This document shows positions 8,072-14,392 of a stretch of 34,143 nucleotides of DNA, in pieces; within the stretch, counting starts at the first letter, position 1, and each line of letters starts with the position of its first letter. Source of the DNA: Streptomyces atriruber (GTDB lineage Bacteria; Actinomycetota; Actinomycetes; Streptomycetales; Streptomycetaceae); assembly GCF_001418325.1 (NCBI RefSeq), contig NZ_LIPN01000157.1, positions 3,532-37,674 on the forward strand, written 5' to 3'. The translations under genes and the position numbers were made by a program. The notes below the pieces were generated by a model, which was given only the letters and a program-made list of their open reading frames with translations, was not told the DNA's origin and made no database searches.

Positions 8072-8103
8072 CGCCATGCGGCGGCCTCCGCAGCGGCATG
8101 GCG
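8072..8103. repeat. inverted repeat upstream of the rhomboid gene
   Basis: Perfect 8-bp arms CGCCATGC / GCATGGCG separated by 16 bp, ending 38 bp before the rhomboid ATG in the divergent 7962-8141 gap. It could be an operator or a leader hairpin. Nothing else in this gap can be identified with confidence. Confidence 0.4.
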
Positions 8104-8141
8104 GTCTGTGCGGGTAGCACCCGTTACGTCATGCTCTGTTC

Positions 8142-8879
8142 ATGATCGCCACATGGGGTACGAAGGCGGGCCGACTGCTCCGGGGACAGTCCTCCCCGGT
8201 GACGTACGCACTGATCGCCGTCTGCTGCGTGATCTTCGTGATCTCGCCGGTGTCCGGGTTCAATCCCGCCTACGGCAAGGGCCCAGAACTGCTCGCCGCG
8301 CAGCAGGCCTACTTCGAGCGGTGGGGCGTCGTCCCCGTCGAGCTCTTCAGGGGCACCCCGCGCGCCGTCCTCGGGCCGTTCACCGCTCTGTTCGTGCACG
8401 GAAGCTGGCTTCATCTGCTCGGGAACATGCTGTTCTTGTACGTGTTCGGGGCCATGGTCGAGGAACGCATGGGGCACCTCCTGTACGCGCTCTTCTACGT
8501 CTGCTGCGGATACTTCGCCCTGCTCGCCTACGCGGCCGCGCACGCGGGCTCCGACCAGACGCTCGTGGGGGCGTCCGGGGCGATCTCCGCCGTCCTCGGT
8601 GCTTTCCTCTATCTCTTCCCTGGCGCACGCGTCACCAGCCTCTTCCCGTTCCTCTTCTTCCTGCCGCTGCGCTTTCCCGCCTGGGTGGTGCTGCCGTTCT
8701 GGGTGGCGCTGCAGTGGCTGGCGGCCGGGCAGGGCGGCAAGGGCACGGGGGTGGCCTATCTGGCGCACCTCGTGGGCTTCTCGCTCGGGTTCCTCTTCGC
8801 GTGGGGGTGGCGGGTGCGGAGGACTAGAGTGCAGGGGAAAGGCAGCGCACCGGCCACCGAGGGAGACAGCCAGCCGTGA
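8142..8879 (+). CDS. rhomboid-family intramembrane serine protease
   Basis: A 245-residue polytopic membrane protein with about six helices. The rhomboid dyad is visible: Ser145 in GASGAISA and His209 in AYLAHLVGF, plus the upstream HGSWLHLLGNM motif (His86, His91, Asn95) of the second helix. Rhomboids cut transmembrane helices of substrate proteins within the bilayer. The substrate here is unknown. The ATG at 8142 has no obvious Shine-Dalgarno sequence, but the first hydrophobic segment begins about 20 residues in and no better start is in frame. The last four bases (GTGA) overlap the start of the Lrp/AsnC-domain gene, so the two genes are translationally coupled. Confidence 0.9.
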   Translation: MIATWGTKAGRLLRGQSSPVTYALIAVCCVIFVISPVSGFNPAYGKGPELLAAQQAYFERWGVVPVELFRGTPRAVLGPFTALFVHGSWLHLLGNMLFLYVFGAMVEERMGHLLYALFYVCCGYFALLAYAAAHAGSDQTLVGASGAISAVLGAFLYLFPGARVTSLFPFLFFLPLRFPAWVVLPFWVALQWLAAGQGGKGTGVAYLAHLVGFSLGFLFAWGWRVRRTRVQGKGSAPATEGDSQP

Positions 8880-9157
8880 TCACCGCGATCGTGCTCATCA
8901 AGACCAGCGTGGACCGGATTCCGGAGATCGCCGAGTCGATCGCCGCGCTCGACTCGGTCAGCGAGGTCTTCTCCGTGACGGGTACGTACGACCTGATCGC
9001 GATGGTGCGCGTGCCGCGCCACGACGACCTGGCGGACGTCATCCCCGGCCGGATCAGCAAGATCCCCGGCGTCGAGGGGACCGACACGCACGTCGCGTTC
9101 CGCACGTACTCGCAGCACGACCTGGAAGCCGCCTTCGCGATCGGCCTCGACTCCTAG
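8876..9157 (+). CDS. stand-alone Lrp/AsnC effector-binding (RAM) domain protein
   Basis: A 93-residue protein matching only the C-terminal RAM domain of Lrp/AsnC regulators: ITAIVLIKT, IAALDSVSEVFSVTGTYDLIAMVRV, and the closing PGVEGTDTHVAFRTY strand. The N-terminal helix-turn-helix is absent, and this is a known family arrangement rather than a truncation. Stand-alone RAM proteins bind small ligands, usually amino acids, and can hetero-oligomerise with full-length Lrp proteins. The GTG start at 8876 overlaps the rhomboid stop by 4 bp and has GGGAG about 9 nt upstream. Ligand and partner are not evident. Confidence 0.88.
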   Translation: MITAIVLIKTSVDRIPEIAESIAALDSVSEVFSVTGTYDLIAMVRVPRHDDLADVIPGRISKIPGVEGTDTHVAFRTYSQHDLEAAFAIGLDS

Positions 9158-9196
9158 GGTCCTGCCGGTCCTGGGGCCCCGCGCATGAGGGTTTCT

Positions 9197-9212
9197 TCAT
9201 CCGCGCCTCATC
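9197..9212 (+). promoter_or_regulatory. putative OmpR-type regulator box, copy 1
   Basis: Direct repeat TCATC-N6-TCATC with an 11-bp period, the usual geometry for two tandem OmpR/PhoB-family DNA-binding domains. It begins 50 bp before the ATG of the Asp-rich protein gene. The extended block CTTCATCCGCGCCTCAT recurs at 11671-11687 with one mismatch, at nearly the same distance (49 bp) from the transporter start. An inverted ATGAGG at 9185-9190 may be a third half-site. I infer that this is the autoregulatory site of the response regulator encoded at 11002-11664. Confidence 0.65.
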
Positions 9213-9246
9213 CTGGCGGTGCGGTACGTCGCACACCCTCGCAGTC

Positions 9247-9564
9247 ATGGTCTTCTCCCACCGCATGGCCGTCCTGGCCGCCGTCGTCGCGATCCCGCTC
9301 GGCATCGCCGCGACCAGCTACGTCCTGACGGACACCCCCGAGCAGCCCAAGGCGCCGCCCAAGGTGGAGCTGGAGAGCGGCTCGCCGTCCGCGGAGCCGG
9401 CGTCTCCCCGGCCCGCCCCGAGCGACGAGAGGGTGTCCCCGCCGCCGGTGAGCGAGAATCCCTCGAACGATGACAGCGGAAACGACGACGCCGACGACAA
9501 CGACGGAAGCGACGGCAGCGGCCGGGACGACCACGACGATGACGGCCCCGGCGACGACGGCTGA
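9247..9564 (+). CDS. small secreted Asp-rich hydrophilic protein
   Basis: A 105-residue protein. Residues 1-27 form a signal peptide or anchor (HRMAVLAAVVAIPLGIAATSY), residues 28-75 are Pro/Ser/Glu-rich and disordered, and the last 30 residues are almost entirely Asp, Asn, Gly and Ser, with repeated DD pairs. I recall Streptomyces annotations of similar proteins as small secreted hydrophilic proteins. The polyacidic tail could bind divalent cations outside the membrane (inference). It is the first gene of the two-component block, its promoter region carries the putative regulator box, and its 3' end overlaps the kinase gene by 26 bp or more. It may be an accessory factor of the sensor or simply a regulon member. 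Confidence 0.75.
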   Translation: MVFSHRMAVLAAVVAIPLGIAATSYVLTDTPEQPKAPPKVELESGSPSAEPASPRPAPSDERVSPPPVSENPSNDDSGNDDADDNDGSDGSGRDDHDDDGPGDDG

Positions 9565-11005
9565 GCCCCGGCGACGGTGGATATCGGCCCGGGTCCGCAT
9601 CCTGCTGTGGCTGCTCGTCGTGATGACCGTCGCGCTCACCGCGGTCGCGGCCACCACCCGCTCGGTCCTGCTCCGCGACGTCGACCACCGCATCGCCGGG
9701 CTCCTCGCCCAGGAGACCGCGGAGTTCACCAACCTCGCGCGCGAGGGCGTCGACCCGCACACCGGCGAGAAGTTCACCGAACCCGACGCGCTCCTGCGGC
9801 TCTTCCTCTCTCGGCAGTACGCCGATCCCGACGAGGAACTCCTCGGCCTGGTCGGCCGCGCGGGCGGGGCGCCCGCCAAGAAGGAGCAGTCCCGCGAGGC
9901 GCGCATCGACCATCCGCTGGCCGAGGACCCCGCCGCGCTGCGGGCCGTCTTCGAGTCGCCCGAGGCGACCGGCACGCTGCACCGCGACCGGGGCGAGGTC
10001 CGCTGGGCGAAGGTGGAGATCAAGGCGAGCGGCGGTCATCCGGCCGCGGCGTTCGTCGTGGCCTTCCACCCCGCGGGCGAACAGGCCAAGGCGGCCGACG
10101 TGTTCACCATGCTGCTCGCCATCTCCGGCGTCGCGCTCCTGATGACGACGGGCATCGGCTGGGCGGTCGCGGGCCGCATCCTCAAACCGGTGCGGCTGGT
10201 GCGCACGACCGCCGCGCAGCTCACCGAGCAGGACCTGACCCGGCGCATCCCGGTCCAGGGCAGGGACGACGTCGCGGCCCTCGCCGAGACGTTCAACGGC
10301 ATGCTGGACCGCCTGGAGCGGGCCTTCGCCGCACAGCGCGAGTTCGTCGACGACGCGGGCCACGAGCTGCGCACCCCCATCACCATCGTCCGCGGCCATC
10401 TGGAGCTGATGGGCGACGGTCCCGGCGAGCGCGAGGAGACCGTCCGCATCGTGACGGAGGAGCTCGACCGGATGAGCCGCATCGTCGAGGACCTGCTGCT
10501 GCTCGCCAAGGCCGAGCGCCCCGACTTCGTCGCCCCGGAGCCCGTGCAGCTCGCCGAGCTGACCGCGGACGTCTTCGTCAAGGCGCGGGCGCTCGGCGGG
10601 CGCGACTGGCGGCTCGCCGAGGTCGCCGACGCCGAGGCCGGTCTCGACCCGCAGCGCATCACCCAGGCCATGGTGCAGCTGGCCCAGAACGCGGTCCAGC
10701 ACACCGCCCCGGGCCAGCGGGTCGGCATCGGCTCCCGGCTGTGCGCGGGGCGCATCGAGCTGTACGTCGCCGACAGCGGGCCCGGTGTGCAGCCGCAGGA
10801 CGCCGACGTCATCTTCGAGCGGTTCCGCCGCGGCACCGCGCGGCGCGGCTCCCGCGCCACCGGGGCGGGCCTCGGCCTCGCCATCGTCAAGGCCATCGCC
10901 GAGAGCCACGGGGGCGGCGTCGAGCTGCGCCCCACGGACGGCGGCGGCGCCACTTTCGTACTCGTACTTCCCCAGGGCCAGCCGGAAGGGGCGGCGCAGC
11001 AGTGA
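9539..11005 (+). CDS. two-component sensor histidine kinase (HAMP, HisKA, HATPase)
   Basis: A 488-residue membrane sensor kinase. A first transmembrane segment (about 18-40) is followed by an extracytoplasmic sensor region (about 41-185), a second transmembrane segment (about 188-210), HAMP (about 212-262), HisKA with phospho-accepting His275 in DDAGHELRTP, and a HATPase domain with N box QLAQNAVQHT, DSGPGV and GAGLGLAIVKA. It should autophosphorylate and pass phosphate to Asp52 of the regulator encoded next. An alternative ATG at 9470 would add a Thr-rich low-complexity N-terminus and overlap the Asp-rich gene by 95 bp; I prefer 9539 because the overlap is then only 26 bp, but neither start has a good ribosome binding site. 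The stop overlaps the regulator start (GTGA), indicating coupled translation. Confidence 0.9.
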   Translation: MTAPATTAEPRRRWISARVRILLWLLVVMTVALTAVAATTRSVLLRDVDHRIAGLLAQETAEFTNLAREGVDPHTGEKFTEPDALLRLFLSRQYADPDEELLGLVGRAGGAPAKKEQSREARIDHPLAEDPAALRAVFESPEATGTLHRDRGEVRWAKVEIKASGGHPAAAFVVAFHPAGEQAKAADVFTMLLAISGVALLMTTGIGWAVAGRILKPVRLVRTTAAQLTEQDLTRRIPVQGRDDVAALAETFNGMLDRLERAFAAQREFVDDAGHELRTPITIVRGHLELMGDGPGEREETVRIVTEELDRMSRIVEDLLLLAKAERPDFVAPEPVQLAELTADVFVKARALGGRDWRLAEVADAEAGLDPQRITQAMVQLAQNAVQHTAPGQRVGIGSRLCAGRIELYVADSGPGVQPQDADVIFERFRRGTARRGSRATGAGLGLAIVKAIAESHGGGVELRPTDGGGATFVLVLPQGQPEGAAQQ

Positions 11006-11664
11006 ACCGGATACTGATCGTCGAGGACGAGGAGCGCATCGCGTCCTTCGTCGAGAAGGGCCTGCGCGCCAACGGCTTCACGACCACCGTGGTCGCCGAC
11101 GGCGAGAGCGCCTACGACTACGCCCTGACCGGCAATTTCGACCTGATCGTCCTGGACATCGGGCTGCCGGGCAAGGACGGCTTCACGGTCCTGCGCCAGC
11201 TGCGCGAGGCCCGGGTGACCACGCCCGTCATCGTGCTGACCGCGCGGGACTCGGTGCGGGACACGGTGGCGGGCCTGGAGGGCGGCGCCGACGACTGGAT
11301 GACCAAGCCGTTCCGCTTCGAGGAGTTGCTCGCCCGGGTGCGGCTGCGGCTGCGCACGGCGGCCAGGGCGCCCGAGGTGACGGTGTTGCGCAGCGGCGAG
11401 GTCACGCTGGACCTGCGGACCCGCAGGGCGCGTTCGGCCGGGCGCACGGTGGATCTGACGGCACGTGAGTTCGTACTCCTGGAGCTGTTCATGCGCCATC
11501 CCGGGCAGGTGCTCTCGCGGGAGCAGATCCTCTCGCACGTGTGGGGGTACGACTTCGACCCGGGGTCGAACATCGTGGACGTATACGTCCGGGCGCTGCG
11601 CAAGAAGCTGGGTTCGGAGCAGGTCGAGACCGTGCGCGGGATGGGGTACCGGCTGCCGGAGTGA
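11002..11664 (+). CDS. OmpR-family response regulator
   Basis: A 220-residue regulator with an N-terminal receiver and a C-terminal winged helix. The receiver has the acidic pocket EDE (8-10), phospho-acceptor Asp52 (VLDIGLPG), Thr80 (IVLTARD) and Lys102 (TKPF), so it looks fully active. The output domain shows DLRTRRARSAG, LTAREFVLLELFM, REQILSHVWGYDFDPGSNIVDVYVRALRKKLG and VRGMGYRLP, as in OmpR/PhoB. The GTG start overlaps the kinase stop by 4 bp, with GGAAGGGG upstream. Its own binding sites are probably the 11-bp-period repeats at 9197-9212 and 11673-11688, which would make it autoregulatory and a controller of the transporter-glycerate kinase pair. The signal is unknown. Confidence 0.93.
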   Translation: MNRILIVEDEERIASFVEKGLRANGFTTTVVADGESAYDYALTGNFDLIVLDIGLPGKDGFTVLRQLREARVTTPVIVLTARDSVRDTVAGLEGGADDWMTKPFRFEELLARVRLRLRTAARAPEVTVLRSGEVTLDLRTRRARSAGRTVDLTAREFVLLELFMRHPGQVLSREQILSHVWGYDFDPGSNIVDVYVRALRKKLGSEQVETVRGMGYRLPE

Positions 11665-11672
11665 ACTTTCCT

Positions 11673-11688
11673 TCATCTGCGCCTCATT
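11673..11688 (+). promoter_or_regulatory. putative OmpR-type regulator box, copy 2
   Basis: TCATC-N6-TCATT, with the same 11-bp period and almost the same flanks (CTTCATCTGCGCCTCAT) as copy 1. It lies between the response-regulator stop and the transporter GTG, starting 49 bp before that start codon. Agreement in both sequence and distance at two sites flanking the kinase-regulator pair is good evidence for a shared operator and promoter. Confidence 0.65.
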
Positions 11689-11721
11689 GAGGGCTCACGG
11701 CCCGGCGGCACGCTGAACCGC

Positions 11722-13134
11722 GTGACCCTGAACCTGCGGCAAGCCGCGACCCTCTGCGCGGCGCTCAGCATCTGCGCCCTGCTCGCGGTGCCCGGGAACT
11801 TCCCCGGCCTGAGCGGCGACGCCCGGCTGACCCTCGCCGTCTTCGCGCTGGCGACCTGCGCCTGGATCGGCACCCCGGTCGACGACACGTACATCGCACT
11901 CGGCGCGGGCCTCGCCCTCACCGCGACCGGTGTGATCAGCAGCGACACCCTGTTCGGCACCCTGGGCGACGAGACGGTGTGGCTGCTGATCTGCGCCTTC
12001 GTGCTGGCGGCGGCCGTGGCGCGCAGCGGGCTCTCGGGGCGTGCGGCGGCGTTCCTGGTCAGCGGGGCGGGCACCGTACGGCAGTTGACGCACCTGACGA
12101 CCGCGGCGCTGGTGGTGACCGCCTTCGCGGTGCCCGCGACCTCCGGGCGCGCCGCGCTCGCGCTGCCCGTCTTCCTCGCGCTCGCCAAGGTCCTCGCCGA
12201 CCGGAAGCGACTGGTCGTGATGCTCGCGCTGCTCTTTCCGACCGTGATCCTCCTGTCCGCGGTCGCGACCCTGATCGGTGCGGGAGCGCATCTGATCACG
12301 GTGTCGGTCCTGTGGGAGGCGATCGGTGAGCGGATCGGCTTCACGCAGTGGCTGCTGCTCGGGTTGCCGCTCGCCGTGACGTCCTCCCATCTGGCGGCGG
12401 AGGCCGTTCTGTTGACGACGACGCGGCGCGCGGACAGGAAGGGTCCGGTCCGCATCACCCTCGCCCAGCTCCAGGAGCACAGCGAGCAGCCCGTCACCGG
12501 CCCGTGGGCGCCCGCCGAGACGCGCTGCGCGCTGCTGCTCGCCACCGTCGTCGCCCTGTGGTGCAGCGAACCGCTCCACCAGGTGCCGCCCGCCGTCGTC
12601 GCGCTGATCGGAGCCGTGGTGGCCGCCTCCCCCGCCCTCGGCACCGTCGGCCTCAAGGACGCCCTCAAGACGGTTCCCTGGGCGCTGCTCCTGTTCATGG
12701 CGGCGACGATGGCGATGGGCGTCGCGCTCGCCGACTCGGGGGCCGCGAAGTGGCTGGTGTCCGGGCTGCCCCTGGACCTGCCCGCGTGGCTGTTCCTCGT
12801 GGTGGTCGTCGCGGTCAGCACGGCCGCGCACCTCGTCCTGCAGTCCCGCTCGGCCCGCTCCTCGGTCCTCGTCCCGCTGGTCGTGGCGGCCGCCGTCGGC
12901 GCGGGCGTCAACCCGGTCGCCGCGGCCCTCGCCTCCACGGCCGCGGCCGGGTTCTGCCACACCCTGCCCGCCTCCGCGAAGCCGGTCACCCTCTTCGCCG
13001 ACATCCCGGACACACCCACCTACACCCCGCGGGACCTGCTGCGGCTCTCCGCGGTCCTGGCGCCGCTGACCGCCGCGCTCGTCCTGCTCTTCGCCGTGAC
13101 GCTCTGGCCGCTGCTCGGCGTACCCGTCCGCTGA
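11722..13134 (+). CDS. SLC13/DASS-like anion transporter
   Basis: A 470-residue integral membrane protein with about 11-12 hydrophobic segments in two halves. It resembles the DASS (SLC13) or ArsB/NhaD-type ion transporter fold, whose members move dicarboxylates, citrate, sulfate or other anions with sodium. The two re-entrant hairpins occur around VPATSGRAALALPV (about residues 135-148) and QSRSARSSVLVPLV (about 374-387). The SNT signatures that bind sodium and substrate carboxylate in classic DASS proteins are replaced here by TSG and SRS, so specificity may differ. The GTG at 11722 is chosen as the first start after the regulator box. The downstream glycerate kinase begins 43 bp later, suggesting an operon for uptake and phosphorylation of a glycerate-like acid; this is inference. 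Confidence 0.78.
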   Translation: MTLNLRQAATLCAALSICALLAVPGNFPGLSGDARLTLAVFALATCAWIGTPVDDTYIALGAGLALTATGVISSDTLFGTLGDETVWLLICAFVLAAAVARSGLSGRAAAFLVSGAGTVRQLTHLTTAALVVTAFAVPATSGRAALALPVFLALAKVLADRKRLVVMLALLFPTVILLSAVATLIGAGAHLITVSVLWEAIGERIGFTQWLLLGLPLAVTSSHLAAEAVLLTTTRRADRKGPVRITLAQLQEHSEQPVTGPWAPAETRCALLLATVVALWCSEPLHQVPPAVVALIGAVVAASPALGTVGLKDALKTVPWALLLFMAATMAMGVALADSGAAKWLVSGLPLDLPAWLFLVVVVAVSTAAHLVLQSRSARSSVLVPLVVAAAVGAGVNPVAAALASTAAAGFCHTLPASAKPVTLFADIPDTPTYTPRDLLRLSAVLAPLTAALVLLFAVTLWPLLGVPVR

Positions 13135-13177
13135 ACCCCCTCGGTCCGCTGCCCCTCGCGTCCACCTGGAGACCACC

Positions 13178-14392
13178 GTGCTGACCCGTTTCGCCATCGC
13201 CCCCAGCGGCTTCAAGGAGTCGCTGTCCGCGAGCTCCGTGGCCGAGGCCATCGCCGCGGGGGTACGCCGTGTCGTCCCGCACGCCGAGACCGATCTGATC
13301 CCGCTGGTGGACGGCGGCGAGGGCACGGCCCGTGCGCTGGCCGCGGCGGGCGGCGGCCGTCTCGTCGCGCTGCCCGCGACCGGCCCCGTCGGCCAGCCGA
13401 TCGGCACCCACTTCGCCCTGCTGCCCGACGGCACTGCGGTCGTCGAGATGGCGGCCGTGGCCGGTCTGTCGCTGGTCCCCCGCGATCTGCGCGACCCGGG
13501 CGCCACCACGACATACGGCGTCGGAGAGCTGATCCGCGCGGCGCTGGACACCGGGGCCCGCCGCATCCTGGTCGGCTGCGGCGACTCGGGCACCTCGGAC
13601 GGCGGCGCGGGCGCCCTGCAGGCCCTCGGGGCCCGGCTCCTGGACGTGGACGGCTGGGAACTGCCGCGCGGCGGACGGGAGCTGACGCGCCTGAGCCGCA
13701 TCGACCCCTGCGGCCTCGACCCGCGCCTCGCGGACACCGAGATCCGCGTCGCCTGCAACCCCTACAACGTGCTGTGCGGCGAGCGCGGCGTCGCCCGCGT
13801 CTTCGGCCCCCAGAAGGGCGCGACGCCCACCCAGGTCGAACAGCTCGCGGCCGCCCTGGAGCACTGGGCGCACATCCTCACGCGGGACGTCCTCACGCGC
13901 CACCTCCGCGGCCGGGCGGACCTCTTCGGCGGACCCGGCACCGGCGCGTCGGGCGGCCTCGGCGCCGGGCTCGCCGCCCTCGGCGCCGCCCTGCTCCCCC
14001 GCTTCGACGTCCTGCTGGACCGGCTCGACCTGGACGACCGGCTGGCCCGCGCCGACCTCGTCATCACCGCGGAGGGCGCCCTCGACCACCAGACGCCGCG
14101 CGGCAAGGTGCCCGCCGAGGTGGCCCGCCGCGCCAAACGGTCCGGGCGGCCCGTCCTGGTGCTCGCGGGCACGATCGGGGACGGCGCGCACGCCGTCCGC
14201 TCCCTCGGGGTCGACGCCTACAGCTCGATCCTGCCCGCCCCGGTCTCGCTGACCGAGGCGCTCGGCAGGGGCGGCGAGTTCCTCACCGACGCGACCGAGC
14301 GGGCGCTGCGGATGATCCAGCTCGGCTCACGCCTGCCCGCTCAGACGGCGGCGCTGGTGTCCGGGACGCAACGCCCGTCCTCGGTGCGGTAG
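13178..14392 (+). CDS. glycerate kinase (GarK/GlxK family)
   Basis: A 404-residue ATP-dependent glycerate kinase of the GarK/GlxK family, which phosphorylates D-glycerate to a phosphoglycerate feeding lower glycolysis. Family blocks are IAPSGFKESLSA at the N-terminus, LVDGGEGTARAL, VEMAAVAGLSLV, TYGVGELI, GCGDSGTSDGGAGALQALGA, and the C-terminal ADLVITAEGALDHQTPRGKVPAEVA and VLVLAGTIGDG. It is slightly longer than the usual 370-380 residues because of a C-terminal tail. The GTG start at 13178 has CTGGAG about 6 nt upstream. It follows the transporter by 43 bp and is probably cotranscribed with it. The last 52 bp overlap the convergent PLP enzyme gene. From memory a glycerate kinase homologue also occurs near erpA in mycobacteria (Rv2205c). 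Confidence 0.9.
   Translation: MLTRFAIAPSGFKESLSASSVAEAIAAGVRRVVPHAETDLIPLVDGGEGTARALAAAGGGRLVALPATGPVGQPIGTHFALLPDGTAVVEMAAVAGLSLVPRDLRDPGATTTYGVGELIRAALDTGARRILVGCGDSGTSDGGAGALQALGARLLDVDGWELPRGGRELTRLSRIDPCGLDPRLADTEIRVACNPYNVLCGERGVARVFGPQKGATPTQVEQLAAALEHWAHILTRDVLTRHLRGRADLFGGPGTGASGGLGAGLAALGAALLPRFDVLLDRLDLDDRLARADLVITAEGALDHQTPRGKVPAEVARRAKRSGRPVLVLAGTIGDGAHAVRSLGVDAYSSILPAPVSLTEALGRGGEFLTDATERALRMIQLGSRLPAQTAALVSGTQRPSSVR

Noticed and set aside
8876..9157. Lrp/AsnC gene considered as truncated by loss of its helix-turn-helix
   Set aside because: Stand-alone RAM-domain proteins are an established family, and the start is coupled to the rhomboid stop, so nothing is missing.
9470..9538. 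Upstream ATG for the sensor kinase adding a Thr-rich N-terminus
   Set aside because: It increases overlap with the Asp-rich gene to 95 bp, and the low-complexity sequence looks like the frame shadow of the Asp codons; kept only as an alternative start.
11695..13758. Long minus-strand open frames opposite the transporter and glycerate kinase genes
   Set aside because: Low-complexity Arg/Gly/Asp/Gln composition and no motif; the sense strand holds recognisable proteins.
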